Of a DNA stretch of 64,000 nt, positions 52,801 through 61,894 are shown piece after piece. Origin of the DNA: Viridibacillus sp050279675 (GTDB lineage Bacteria > Bacillota > Bacilli > Bacillales_A > Planococcaceae); contig NZ_JBNNUK010000017.1 of the NCBI RefSeq assembly GCF_050279675.1, forward strand, positions 1 to 64,000. The letters run 5' to 3'. Position 1 is the stretch's first letter, and every line of letters begins with the position of its first letter. The translations under genes were made by a program, and so were the position numbers. The notes beneath the pieces were generated by a model. That model had not been told where the DNA came from, searched no databases, and worked only from the letters and a program-made list of their open reading frames with translations.

Positions 52801-53238
52801 AATGGTGATCTTTCCTGTATTGTGATTCTTTACTGAGATATACGTTTTTTGATTCGATGATGTATGTTTGTAATAGAAATGAATAACACTCCATCCATCA
52901 AACGTTAAAACATCCTCTTTACCACGACCTACATCCATGTTTTGTACACTTGGAGCTTTATGATAAGTACCTTTATCTTGGCTGTAAACATCGTAAACAA
53001 TTTTCGGTGTCTTTTCGGCATCTTTTTTCAATGCAAATGCTTTTCCATGTTTATTGTCACTATCAGCTATATTACTGTATAGATAGCTATTTGATGAAAC
53101 TTCATAATTACTTTTGGAAGCTGCAAGTGCTTTTTGTGTTGGCTGAATAATATCTTTGAATTGTTGAGTAAAATCTAACTGCATACCGCTGAATAAAATG
53201 ATAAAAGCTAGTAGGGCTAAACTCAATTTTTTAATCAT
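49858..53238 (-). CDS. Secreted MucBP-repeat adhesin-like protein
   Basis: A 1126-residue protein: signal peptide (to about residue 40, ending KALAASKS), an N-terminal beta-rich region (about 60-450) with two cysteines (WCSDKTFDEFDSKCN), then three MucBP-like repeats of about 70 residues (ITRTHVDKATGDKL…, MTIEHYDKDSKKVLL…, VTIKHVDKDSGKLLL…), then a further beta-rich region (about 680-1125). There is no LPxTG signal or C-terminal membrane helix, so attachment is by another route or it is released. Placed directly after the pseudopilin-like genes, it may help donor-recipient contact (inference). Confidence 0.75.
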   Translation of the reverse strand: MIKKLSLALLAFIILFSGMQLDFTQQFKDIIQPTQKALAASKSNYEVSSNSYLYSNIADSDNKHGKAFALKKDAEKTPKIVYDVYSQDKGTYHKAPSVQNMDVGRGKEDVLTFDGWSVIHFYYKHTSSNQKTYISVKNHNTGKITIYDTKQTSLSATDTLYYHGQKAWCSDKTFDEFDSKCNKKYDSVGFRAYIPVADLQDPDNPKKSIRFSMKIIKAVTRTGSDGAKHTRTWWDDLTVPYMSYNSDKKSNDLANLNYTLENTNSKDLRRAQVNKSTVMRLLQAGGDTRFAYFNMGRIYSVQDQVERSDRTAVYLEVKTPEESNALRYAASPFWVYPETASIFELTPEPYILYRKGYDKDRTTSSGGYKKIYDELDFDTRFSVYRYTPNYSYAPRTTDNSGAKLVNDEGNPLVPITTPVTGDHKKLSIIDVKHKELGDITYKLRELPIYYKTKSIKITRTHVDKATGDKLAKDEVSTVNVGDEYTYSPKEKITKDGKDYYPITATKTGKVGKRNKTITFQYQTKASNEVAMTIEHYDKDSKKVLLKETKFVKKSAAYSVTPKAKGYFKNSAGKLYEPVSAVPVTGTAGASDFTIKIPYKLSTDVDVEDGVTVTIKHVDKDSGKLLLTEKLQKPKDTTFQYPSKPSGYFEDSKGNPYNPVKDIVSITTKKVDITVQIDYTVTAGGDGGGIDLGTGEFSPGAAEGEFSWNLKKTSDTSAPVMVLKNSGTMKGRHFETRNQKYSIEGEDIDFNSSSSITKEVSNVEDLKDTSIKYTYSYEYTNSYEPILSCTKYDYDKEGNNLGCLTWKEVGRKPLWNYGKTAKWTASLKADHSYEEEVSVSSSDSDTLALTVGRKGKFNGMEGSSPKQSVQKERISFDADNLVLNTQQVKPVAEEITYASDLGNKLYANVEDSHYYPFNLDENLKDKYENDTEYNSSTYAIPMRVESKTSNSMKMVLADDFFVTKNTGLQVSLPHNEASQDRFADLAKSEYEGLFGATYDDEVLYTANKGSQFFIPIDGNDKDTKPNTWYFDNFVVGKVGLNDVIVEVQQKLRFNKYLLGNAKDNPVINEQHESIKNITYTNGFTIPKSNLEQLSALSLDRTALSHSFRSTDVYDKYQKIKELVEGLN

Positions 53239-53325
53239 TATGTTCCTCCTTGTTTTATGCTTTTTTCATGTTTCTTAACAACAATCCTCCCTTTATCAAA
53301 TGGCAAACAGATATTTTGCCTTTTA

Positions 53326-53344
53326 CTTATAGACATAAAAAAAG
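53326..53344 (-). promoter_or_regulatory. TTATAGACATAAAAAAAG motif, copy 1
   Basis: On the minus strand this reads CTTTTTTTATGTCTATAAG directly after a terminator stem and 88 bases before the MucBP-protein gene. Near-identical copies lie at 55002-55020 and 61895-61912, with a variant at 46169-46186. It may be a promoter (-10 TATAAG/TATAAT) fused to the preceding T-run. Confidence 0.5.
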
Positions 53345-53370
53345 GGAAATGCACGAGGCACTTCCCTTTT
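53340..53370 (-). terminator. Terminator after the exported beta-repeat protein gene
   Basis: AAAAGGGAA/TTCCCTTTT stem with T-run on the minus strand. Confidence 0.8.
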
Positions 53371-53377
53371 ACTAAAG

Positions 53378-54325
53378 TTATTTTTCAGCATTAAATTTCA
53401 CTTTAATTTTTTGACTAGTTTTTTTGCCGTCAACTTGTCTTGCTAAATAAAGATAACCGCTTTTTTTACCAAGTTGTTTGACTTTAAGTGTAACCGTTTT
53501 TCCTGTAGCTATTTTGCTTGTTAATAGTTTACCTTTACTATCGTAAATAGTGACTTTTTGTTTTTTCACTAGGTTTTTAACTTGAATAGTATCATGTTTA
53601 TTCTTGTTATTTTTAATAGTCACGTTTTTTGAACTAAGTGGTAGGGTAGTTTTTATAGCTGCTTTGTCACTTTCTTTATTGAAAGAAATTTTTCTAGTGA
53701 AACTTTCATTCAATTTGCCACGTTTTACTGTCACGTATACACTACCGGCTTTTTGACCTAAATCGTTAACAGACAATGTAAGTTTAGAACCTTTTGATTT
53801 GCCGGTCGCTATTTGGCTATCGGCATTCGCAATATATGTAACCTTGTTTCGTTTTGTATAAACTTTTACAACATCATTTTTTTGTAAATTTGTAACTTCT
53901 ATTGTATCTTTTTTACCTACTTTGTTATTTGTAATATATACATCACTTGCCTTTACAGCACTTGTGTATTTTTCTGCAATAAAATAATGAACACGCATAT
54001 AGTATCCATAATCCGAAGTTGTCCAATCGTCATACATATCTCCATCTTTTAAAGTTAAAAAATAATCCATATCGGTATACAACTTAAGTTCTTTATCATA
54101 AAAGCCACTTCTTGTATAGCAAATATCTACTTCCCCAGTACCATAATCACGTTTTTTATAAGAAGAATCTTTCGAAATAACTAACCGACATTCTTTAAAC
54201 ACTGCTGGAATGTCATTAGGTACTTTATTATAATGTTTCGCTTGTACTTCTCCACTTGCACCGAACATGGATACTCCTAAAATTCCGATTGCTAATGTAG
54301 AAATAATTTTGGTTTTTAATTTCAT
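53378..54325 (-). CDS. Exported protein with Ig-like beta repeats
   Basis: A 315-residue protein with a signal peptide (to about residue 29, ending GEVQA) and a unique N-terminal region with two cysteines, followed by two repeats of about 80 residues: DTIEVTNLQKNDVVKVYTK… and DTIQVKNLVKKQKVTIYDS…, each ending in a K-I-x-F-N strand. These are Ig-like beta modules common in Bacillus surface proteins. Likely a plasmid-coded surface factor. GAAGGGCGG precedes the ATG. Confidence 0.7.
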   Translation of the reverse strand: MKLKTKIISTLAIGILGVSMFGASGEVQAKHYNKVPNDIPAVFKECRLVISKDSSYKKRDYGTGEVDICYTRSGFYDKELKLYTDMDYFLTLKDGDMYDDWTTSDYGYYMRVHYFIAEKYTSAVKASDVYITNNKVGKKDTIEVTNLQKNDVVKVYTKRNKVTYIANADSQIATGKSKGSKLTLSVNDLGQKAGSVYVTVKRGKLNESFTRKISFNKESDKAAIKTTLPLSSKNVTIKNNKNKHDTIQVKNLVKKQKVTIYDSKGKLLTSKIATGKTVTLKVKQLGKKSGYLYLARQVDGKKTSQKIKVKFNAEK

Positions 54326-54376
54326 GGTTTTTCCGCCCTTCTTTTGCTATTGAACACTTCTCCCTACCTTGAATCA

Positions 54377-54592
54377 TTACTCTTCTGTTTTCTCGTCCAC
54401 GAATTTTAACAGGTCTGCAACATCGCACTCAAAATACCTACAAAGTGTATCTATCGTGTGATAATTTATCCCTTTGCCTTTTTCGTTATACAAATTAGAT
54501 AAAGCATTTCTACTGATACCTGTTTCTTCTGATAGTTCAGATATATTAATTCGTCGATTTGCCATCAAAACAGGCAATTTTGATTGAATCAT
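54377..54592 (-). CDS. Small XRE-family regulator
   Basis: A 71-residue Cro/CI-type protein (LMANRRINISELSEETGISRNALSNLYNEKGKGINYHTIDTLCRYFECDVADLLKF), close to the YozG/HTH_26 type. It probably controls neighbouring surface-protein genes. AAAGGAG precedes the ATG. Confidence 0.88.
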   Translation of the reverse strand: MIQSKLPVLMANRRINISELSEETGISRNALSNLYNEKGKGINYHTIDTLCRYFECDVADLLKFVDEKTEE

Positions 54593-54807
54593 ATTTGAAC
54601 TCCTTTCTTTATATCCTATTGGCTATATGTATATTATACCAAATTTTAGATAACAAGTCAAAGCAAAATGACATTTACTATAATCAAATTGCTTTGTATA
54701 GGTATCATATTTACAAAATTAAACAGAACTTGTTTTGTAGTTATGAAGTTATATTCGCTTTAGCAAAATGTATTATTTTTGAGATTAGACAAAGTAAGAA
54801 CTACTTT

Positions 54808-55002
54808 TTAAGCAAGTCTAACTGGACTTTCATCTTTATATTCGGTTAGTGAAGGTGTATCTTGAATTGATTGAATTTTCAACACAGAAATACTACCTAT
54901 GGCAACCGCAAATATTGCAAATAGAATTACTTTTTTTTTACTGCAAGAGTGTTCTCCTTTCTTTAATTCTCTAGCCTTGTAGATGTGAAAATTGCTGTTC
55001 AC
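54808..55002 (-). CDS. Possible small exported (signal-peptide-like) gene
   Basis: The frame can code 64 residues from a GTG, but the only good ribosome site (AAAGGAG) lies inside it, before the KKKVILFAIFAVAIGSISVL hydrophobic segment, with no ATG in frame after it. The product would be a basic N-terminus, one export helix and a short tail ending DESPVRLA. This layout resembles Phr/AimP-type pre-signal peptides, whose last five to seven residues are the mature signal. No cognate TPR receptor was seen in the window. Start and identity are uncertain. Confidence 0.35.
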   Translation of the reverse strand: MNSNFHIYKARELKKGEHSCSKKKVILFAIFAVAIGSISVLKIQSIQDTPSLTEYKDESPVRLA

Positions 55003-55020
55003 TTATAGACATAAAAAAAG
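55002..55020 (-). promoter_or_regulatory. TTATAGACATAAAAAAAG motif, copy 2
   Basis: Same motif as at 53326-53344, again immediately after a terminator stem on the minus strand. Confidence 0.5.
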
Positions 55021-55043
55021 CGAACCCTATTATAAGGATTCGC
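55020..55043 (-). terminator. Terminator after the 55055-55795 gene
   Basis: GCGAA-C-C / GG-A-TTCGC stem followed by TTTTTTTATG on the minus strand. Confidence 0.75.
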
Positions 55044-55054
55044 AAATTGCTTCA

Positions 55055-55795
55055 TCATTTCTTACTCTTTACTTTGTAAGCCATACTCTTAGTTGTTGTT
55101 TTACCCGACTTTGTATTTTTTACAGTCACTAGAATTTTGTAAGTTCCTGCTTTTGTAGGTTTCCAAGTAGCTGTTTTATTAGATGAATACTTTCGTAACA
55201 CAGTTCTTTTGTTTGTTTTCGTGTTTGTTACGCTGTATTGATACTTTAAATAAGATCCTTTTGCTTTAGTTGATAGTGTAATCTTTGTTTTAGCAAGTTG
55301 TGGCGATTTCTTATTAGCTTTCAATGAACTAATAGAAACTGTTCCACCATATACTTCACTATCCGTTGTAATCGTGAATTGCTGTTTAGTAGACAATGGA
55401 TTTTTGACTTTTACTTTTAGTGTATATTTACCTTTTGTTAGTTGTTTATCAATTAATTGATACATATAAAAACGTTTTTCAACTTCATTGTAGTAAGATG
55501 TACGAGAGCTTGTGGCAACTAATTTGTTTTTTGCATTATAAATTTCTAAGCTGTAGTCATTTACATAGTTCTCATTTTCTTTCACACTGTTTCCTAGATA
55601 GCTAGCAATCATATAATCCGTTTTGTACGTAACTTCAAATTTATAGCTCTTACTAGCTGTTTTTAAGTCCCCTTTAATTGGAATGCTGAAATCAACATTT
55701 TTTGGAGTAGCTGCTTGAACCGTCCCTAATTGTAAGCCACTAAAAGAGAAAACTAACAGCATTATCAACATGACTCTTTTTGTAAGTTTCTTCAT
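55055..55795 (-). CDS. Exported beta-sandwich protein (triple-tyrosine-like)
   Basis: A 246-residue protein with a signal peptide (to about residue 29, ending GTVQA), an N-terminal beta domain (YKFEVTYKTDYMIASYLG…YTLKVKVKNPLS) like a pre-peptidase C-terminal domain, and a C-terminal domain (YLKYQYSVTNTKTNKRTVLRKYSSNKTATWKPTKAGTYKILVTVKNTKSG) of the triple-tyrosine/Y_Y_Y type found in Bacillus wall proteins. AAGGAGG precedes the ATG. Its function is unknown. Confidence 0.7.
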   Translation of the reverse strand: MKKLTKRVMLIMLLVFSFSGLQLGTVQAATPKNVDFSIPIKGDLKTASKSYKFEVTYKTDYMIASYLGNSVKENENYVNDYSLEIYNAKNKLVATSSRTSYYNEVEKRFYMYQLIDKQLTKGKYTLKVKVKNPLSTKQQFTITTDSEVYGGTVSISSLKANKKSPQLAKTKITLSTKAKGSYLKYQYSVTNTKTNKRTVLRKYSSNKTATWKPTKAGTYKILVTVKNTKSGKTTTKSMAYKVKSKK

Positions 55796-55844
55796 AAATC
55801 CTCCTTATACACTTTTGTATTAAATTGCCCTTCATAAATAGAAA

Positions 55845-55872
55845 AAACCCGTAAACCGAAGTCTACGAGTTT
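55845..55872 (-). terminator. Terminator of the giant surface-protein gene
   Basis: AAACCCGTA/TACGAGTTT stem with one mismatch; the minus strand continues TTTTTTC. Confidence 0.75.
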
Positions 55873-55883
55873 GACTAACAAGC

Positions 55884-58800
55884 TTATTTTTCACTGATTT
55901 TTTCTAGGAATAAATATTTCTTAAGATCATCTGCCTTAATACTATTGATTGCTTTCACTGTATTATTGCCTTCACTTATTGTTGCTGTAATTTCATATCC
56001 TTTTCCTTCAGCCAAAGTTAAGCTGTAATTAATTTCTTTCAACTCTCCTGCTTTCATTGAACCTAATTGAATTGTTTTGATTTTTGTTTTCTTAGAATCA
56101 ATTACTTTATACAAAGTTAATTGTGGCTTTTTAATATCTGTATTTGGAACCGCACTAATATTTAAATCCACTTTATTACTTGCTAATTGCTTACCAGTAA
56201 AGGTAACAGCTATATCAACAAATTTATTATCCTTAATTTCAATTTTGTTAGTAGGATTAATAAACCCTAACTCTGCTTTAACAGTGGCAAGTTGTAATAA
56301 TAGCTCTTCTTTTACTGTCCCATCAATCATAGTAGAAATTACATTTTGCAACTTTTGAATAGTTGATGTGCTTGTTTTATTTGAAATCCTATTTAAAGCA
56401 TTGATAGTATCAATGATAAATTGTATATCTTCTTTAGTTAATACTTCATTCTCATGATCTTTCGTATATAAGTTTAAATATGAACGATATTCATCGATTA
56501 AACTATTGTCTATATTCTCAATCCCTGCTTTACTTAAATCACTCTCCGTAACTATAGAAGGGTTTTTTTGTACATATTCTAACCAATCTTTATCTACTGG
56601 GTAAGATGGATTTAAAACATTATATAGACTGCTCATTTCTTTTGTATATGATGTTTTCAACTCACCATCAATCATATTTTTAATCAATGTTTGCGCTTCT
56701 TTTACAAGTGCATTATTTTTCTTTTCTTTAGCCTTATTCACAGCGTTTACAACCTCAATGACAAGTTGAATATCTTCTTTAGTAAGTGCTGATCCTTTAT
56801 CTTCTGCGTATTGCTTTAAAGCATCTAAATAATCTTGCTCATATTCAGGCTTTAAGTTTTTGATACCAAGATCCTCTAAATCAGAAACATCTGCTTCATT
56901 CAAGTGATTAATAAAGTATTCTAATTGTAACTCTTTCCACTTTGTCATCATTTCAATTTTAACTGTACTGTTGGCCATTTCCTCAATAGCTGTCAAAGCT
57001 CCGTCAATTCTAGCTTTGTCTAAATCCTTTTTGGCACTTAAAAGCTTATTTAAAGCATTTTGGCTAGGATTTAACAATGCCTTGTATGGAGCTATCGGTA
57101 ACATTTCAATTGTAGAATTAGCTTTATCTAAAGCTGAAACTTCAAAATCATTCATTGCTTTTCTGAAATCTTCTATAACCTCAATATATTCTCCAATTTC
57201 ATGTTTAAAATCACCATTTGGCAAAACTTCTTTCAGTTTAATCAGTTTTGAAAGATTAGAAGTTGACCAATCAGTTAATGTATCTACTAATTGATTGACC
57301 GTATTAATTACAGCTTGAATTTCATCTTTTGTAGTAGCATTAGCATTTCCTAGAGCATGTTTATAATCATTTTCTAGTTCGGGACGAACATTTTCTGTAC
57401 CAAGATATTCTAAGTCGTCTTTTGTAATATTAGATGTGTCGTTAGTGATGATACCAATAACAACTTTATCTAATCTATCTAGTAGAGTATCTTTCAAATT
57501 ACCTTTAAGTAACTTGTCCACGATTACCTTAGCTTCTTCAACAGCTGCAAGTGTTTTTTCTTGTTCTGCGTTGATTACAGCATTTGTTGATTCGATTACC
57601 AATTGAATATCTTCTTTTATTAAGGCTTCGCCCTTATCTTTCTTATATTGTTCTAAATTACTTTGATACTCGTTCAAATTATCATCAACTATCAAGTCAC
57701 CGAATACTTCTTTTAGTTGATCGTTAGTAAGTTCATTTGGATTATTTATTGCAATATCCAAAATAACGTCCTTTAATTTCAAGATGAAATCTTTGAATAG
57801 TTTATCTCCGTCTTTCACACCATCAATTGAATCTTTCATTGATTGAATATTGTCATCCGTTGGTGATTTAATCGCTTCTAATGAAGCATCAACAGCTGTA
57901 ATAATATCTTGAGCATATTTAACGGTAAAATGTTCAGCGCCAATTAAATCTACGTATTGCTTTAATTTCTTGTAGTAAGAAGGTATGTTATCTTCTGTAA
58001 TCACTAGCCCCAATCTGTCAAAATCCTCTTTATCATGTTGCTCTGGATACTTCACTAAGAAAGCTAATTTAAGGCTGTCAGCAAGACTTTCTTTACCATC
58101 CTTATAGTTACCGTTCACAAGTTCCGAAACGCCTTGTAGGTACTCTGAAATGACCTTTTTAGAAGGTTCCTTCATCCCTGTTTTTAAAACATTGTTAATG
58201 ACATCAACTTTTGTTACCACATCAACTATATGTGATTTATTCAAGTCTTCTTTTAATGATTTAATGACATCAACTAAATACGTTTGATATTCCCATTCAT
58301 TTTTTGTTTCACCAGGAAGGGCGAAGAATTTATCTAATACATCAATTGTTAATATTGTTGTATCTTTTTCAATGTAGCTTAGTACGTTTGCTTGTATTGT
58401 GTTTAACAATTCTGATTGATAATGACCAATAACAAGATTTTGCGCGGATTCTTTTACCACAATCCAGTCTGCCAAATCTTTTGTTTGTAGAGCTTTTGAC
58501 AAATCATTAACACTATCAATCACTTTTTGTAAATCAGCTTTTGTAAATGAGTCAACGATTGTTATTGCCATTGTGTCGTTTTTGTATTGCTGCCCTTTTG
58601 TTTGGTAATCTGATAAGCTATCAGCTTGAATATTTGTAAGTCCTGCTAACTCTAAAATCTCTTTATCTACTGTTGAAAGATTTTGGCTAGTGATATTCCA
58701 AGCCTGTGTAGTCAGCTCATTTAAATAACTTGTTTTCAAATCACCTCCAGCTAGCAAATCAACTTTTGTTTTGGCATCTTTCAAATTAGTTGAATTAGCA

Positions 58801-61800
58801 TTGTCTTTTACAACAACCATTGCATAATAAGCATCTAGCAATGATCCATGTTCATTAACAGTCAAATCTTCGACATCTTTTGAAATGTCATTCGCATATT
58901 GATTCAAAACAGCTTTATAAGCATTTGCTGTGCCTTTTACTTTAATGATTAGATTAGGATAAGAAATACTATCTGTTCCACCAAAGCCATCATCTGCAGT
59001 GACTTTCAATGTGTCATAGACTCCTACTGGTAATTCGCTTGCGCTCCAATGTAATTGCCATGCATCTTTGTTACCTGTTGTAGCAATCGTCACATCTTTT
59101 TGGATATTGTTGAAATTCCCGTTTACAACGACATCTTCAATATCCTTGTCTTCGACTCTACCATCTAGTTCAAAGCCAGCAGTTTCATCTAATAAAACTA
59201 ATTTTGAATTTTCAAATTGTATTGCAGGTGGTCTTGTATCTACTTTTGTAGCAAATGAAATTACTCTTGAATCGCTGTGACCATCATTTGCTTGAACAAT
59301 GATATTGGCAGTACCTTGTTTCATACCTTTTAATGTAAGGATAGAATCCTTAACGGTTGCTTTTGCTGCATTTTCATTATCGGATGTTGCATTGAATGAT
59401 AATTTGTCATTTTCAGCATCCTCAAAGTATCCACTTAAATCTAAAGTGATTTCTTTATGCTTTTGAGTTGATTGATCGTCAATGTTTTTAACAACTGTTG
59501 GAGATTGGTTAATCTCAAACGTGACTGTTTTTGTACCAACATTCCCTACTTCGTCAATTGCTTCAATTTCCAGGGTATGAGTACCACTTGAAGTGATTGC
59601 TGTACCTTCATCATACGCTTTTCCATCTAATTTAATGGACTTCACAATTTGGGATGCGTTTGAATTATTATCAGCAACTACAATATTTGGCGTTACTTCA
59701 TCATGGTACAACTGACCTTCTTTTATATTATCTACAGAGATTGTTGGAGCTGTATTATCGACTTTGAATTTATAATTTTGTTTGTCTGATTTACTGCCCT
59801 TATTATCCTCTACCCAAATTGATAAACTGTGGCTACCATCTGTATACGTGTCGTCAATTGTTAATTCATGTTCAAATGATTGTTCAGTACCATCAGCTGT
59901 TAATGTTGAAGATGCTACTTGGGCTTCTTCATTGTCGATGGAATATTTGACTTTTAGTGTATCGTTTATATCCTCATCCTTCACCGTACCGCTGAGAGTG
60001 AGTTTATTGAAATCATCTATGCTAGATAAGAGTGACTTATCCATTTTTGATTGGATGATTGGTGTATTGTTTTTGAGTTTTCTCTCTAATGTAAAGAAAG
60101 TACCTGGAGCATTTGACTTCTTAAATAAATAAGTTTGATTTATATCTTTTTGGTTAATCTCGGCACTTTCAAAGAGATTTACATTGCCCCCCAAATCAAT
60201 AACATAATTCATAATTCTATACTTGTACTTTCCGTAATCTTCATCCGGAACATCAGTGCTAAGAATGGTATATGCAACTTGATCATTGAAATGCCCAAAA
60301 ATTCGGTGAACAATACCCAGTTTTATTATGGAGAAAGTTGAACTCGCAGTACCTGCCCAATTTGAACTTTTTACAACTTGTTCCCACCCATCTGATGATG
60401 AAGATGGCTCCGCTACAAAACTAGTAAACTCACTATCTGATTTATTTCCAATTCCATCTTCTGACCACACCTCAACAGTATGCTCACCTTCAGCAATCGC
60501 TTCATTGTCTAGCGCATTGAAGCTATATTCTTGCTCTGAACCGTCAGCAGTTATCGTTTTACCTTCCTTCTCAACTCCGCCATCAATAGCATATTTCACT
60601 TTTAATTCATCGTTAACATCTTCATCCTTCACTGTACCATTTACCGTTAAGGTCATTTTTCCGTCTTTTAATGGTGTTTGGGATGTTGAGTTGATTTTTG
60701 TTGTTGGCGCTGTGTCTTTAATTCTTCTCTCTAAAACAAGCTGACCTGTACCAGTAGGGAAACTCTTAGCATGCCCTTCAATTGGTAATGAATTTAAGTC
60801 ATTAAAGATATACTCATCAAATACGGTATCTCCAGAACTACTTTCTCTATAAAGAACGAATCTATATTGATATTTTTTTAAATCTTCTAATGAAACGGTT
60901 ATATCATAGCCATAATTCAAATAAGGTAGTGTTGCATAAAATCTATATAAATTATTAACTACATTTGTATTTGATAAAAAATAAAATGCACTTAATTCTT
61001 TGTCAGGAGCAATGCGGAATCTTTCGCTCTCTGTCACTCGTTCCCATCGATTCTCTGTTATAGGTACTACTTTTGCAGTAAAGCTAGTAGACTCTTTATT
61101 AGACACGTTTTCTTTATTATCTTCCGTCCATACTTCAAGTGTATGAGAACCTTCAGCAATTGCTTCATTATCTAAAGCATTGAAGTTGTATTCTTGCTCT
61201 GTACCGTCAGCAGAAAATGTTTTACCAACTTTCTCTGACCCGCCATCAATCGCATATTTCACTGTTAATTTATCACCAATATTTTCATCCTTCACAGTAC
61301 CATTCACCTTTAAAGTCATTTTGCCATCTTTTATTGGTGTTTGGGATTTTGAGTCGATTTTTGTTGTTGGAGCTATGTTTTTAGCCTTGCTGTAAAGTGT
61401 CCAAGATGTAGGTCTTGTTGTTATTAATGAACAAAATGAGTACTCTCTATCCCTTGAAGGTTCTAGTAGATACGCATAATCAGACCTTCCTCCTTGCATT
61501 ATTGTAGTTTTGTTGGCGTCATCATAAATATACACACCCCCATTACCAACAAGCATGTATTCATTTTTTTCGAAATCTACATCAACTTTCTTAATGAGGT
61601 CACCATTGTGATAAAGACAAATTTGACCTTCACTATTGAAATCAACTAGTTTAGCAGAAGTAGTAACCGATACAGTACCAGTACCTAAACGCTCCCATTC
61701 ATTTTCATTAAAAACTAATGGTTTAGTTTCCGCCCCAACCCTCTGTATACCCTTATCCATCGCATAGTACGGTAATGCAGCACTACTAATTAGTGCAGCA

Positions 61801-61850
61801 CAGGTAGCTACTTTTAATATGTTCATTGGTATTATATTTTTTTTCTTCAC
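55884..61850 (-). CDS. Giant secreted multidomain surface protein (about 1988 aa)
   Basis: The signal peptide lies at about residues 8-32 (ILKVATCAALISSAALPYYA). Two long repeats (TTKIDSKSQTPIKDGKMTLK…VEVWxED) separated by lectin-like modules follow, then a third diverged unit, an Ig-like module (APTISVDNIKEGQLYHDEVTP), a cadherin-like module (NIDDQSTQKHKEITLDLSGYFEDAENDKLSF), another beta module, and from about 1050 a long helical array of roughly 100-residue units (…LTKEDIQLVIEVVNAVN…), ending in a beta domain. No LPxTG or membrane helix is present at the C-terminus. The GTG at 61850 has AGGGGGT 7 bases upstream; the ATG at 61904 lies in the repeated TTATAGACAT motif and is rejected. Probably an adhesin. 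Confidence 0.75.
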   Translation of the reverse strand: MKKKNIIPMNILKVATCAALISSAALPYYAMDKGIQRVGAETKPLVFNENEWERLGTGTVSVTTSAKLVDFNSEGQICLYHNGDLIKKVDVDFEKNEYMLVGNGGVYIYDDANKTTIMQGGRSDYAYLLEPSRDREYSFCSLITTRPTSWTLYSKAKNIAPTTKIDSKSQTPIKDGKMTLKVNGTVKDENIGDKLTVKYAIDGGSEKVGKTFSADGTEQEYNFNALDNEAIAEGSHTLEVWTEDNKENVSNKESTSFTAKVVPITENRWERVTESERFRIAPDKELSAFYFLSNTNVVNNLYRFYATLPYLNYGYDITVSLEDLKKYQYRFVLYRESSSGDTVFDEYIFNDLNSLPIEGHAKSFPTGTGQLVLERRIKDTAPTTKINSTSQTPLKDGKMTLTVNGTVKDEDVNDELKVKYAIDGGVEKEGKTITADGSEQEYSFNALDNEAIAEGEHTVEVWSEDGIGNKSDSEFTSFVAEPSSSSDGWEQVVKSSNWAGTASSTFSIIKLGIVHRIFGHFNDQVAYTILSTDVPDEDYGKYKYRIMNYVIDLGGNVNLFESAEINQKDINQTYLFKKSNAPGTFFTLERKLKNNTPIIQSKMDKSLLSSIDDFNKLTLSGTVKDEDINDTLKVKYSIDNEEAQVASSTLTADGTEQSFEHELTIDDTYTDGSHSLSIWVEDNKGSKSDKQNYKFKVDNTAPTISVDNIKEGQLYHDEVTPNIVVADNNSNASQIVKSIKLDGKAYDEGTAITSSGTHTLEIEAIDEVGNVGTKTVTFEINQSPTVVKNIDDQSTQKHKEITLDLSGYFEDAENDKLSFNATSDNENAAKATVKDSILTLKGMKQGTANIIVQANDGHSDSRVISFATKVDTRPPAIQFENSKLVLLDETAGFELDGRVEDKDIEDVVVNGNFNNIQKDVTIATTGNKDAWQLHWSASELPVGVYDTLKVTADDGFGGTDSISYPNLIIKVKGTANAYKAVLNQYANDISKDVEDLTVNEHGSLLDAYYAMVVVKDNANSTNLKDAKTKVDLLAGGDLKTSYLNELTTQAWNITSQNLSTVDKEILELAGLTNIQADSLSDYQTKGQQYKNDTMAITIVDSFTKADLQKVIDSVNDLSKALQTKDLADWIVVKESAQNLVIGHYQSELLNTIQANVLSYIEKDTTILTIDVLDKFFALPGETKNEWEYQTYLVDVIKSLKEDLNKSHIVDVVTKVDVINNVLKTGMKEPSKKVISEYLQGVSELVNGNYKDGKESLADSLKLAFLVKYPEQHDKEDFDRLGLVITEDNIPSYYKKLKQYVDLIGAEHFTVKYAQDIITAVDASLEAIKSPTDDNIQSMKDSIDGVKDGDKLFKDFILKLKDVILDIAINNPNELTNDQLKEVFGDLIVDDNLNEYQSNLEQYKKDKGEALIKEDIQLVIESTNAVINAEQEKTLAAVEEAKVIVDKLLKGNLKDTLLDRLDKVVIGIITNDTSNITKDDLEYLGTENVRPELENDYKHALGNANATTKDEIQAVINTVNQLVDTLTDWSTSNLSKLIKLKEVLPNGDFKHEIGEYIEVIEDFRKAMNDFEVSALDKANSTIEMLPIAPYKALLNPSQNALNKLLSAKKDLDKARIDGALTAIEEMANSTVKIEMMTKWKELQLEYFINHLNEADVSDLEDLGIKNLKPEYEQDYLDALKQYAEDKGSALTKEDIQLVIEVVNAVNKAKEKKNNALVKEAQTLIKNMIDGELKTSYTKEMSSLYNVLNPSYPVDKDWLEYVQKNPSIVTESDLSKAGIENIDNSLIDEYRSYLNLYTKDHENEVLTKEDIQFIIDTINALNRISNKTSTSTIQKLQNVISTMIDGTVKEELLLQLATVKAELGFINPTNKIEIKDNKFVDIAVTFTGKQLASNKVDLNISAVPNTDIKKPQLTLYKVIDSKKTKIKTIQLGSMKAGELKEINYSLTLAEGKGYEITATISEGNNTVKAINSIKADDLKKYLFLEKISEK

Positions 61851-61894
61851 TAAATTACCCCCTATATAAATTGGTTTTAAATAAATGTTTACAA

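Noticed and set aside
54228..54428. Minus-strand frame between the XRE and exported-protein genes
   Set aside because: It overlaps both genes in another frame and has a basic, low-complexity product.
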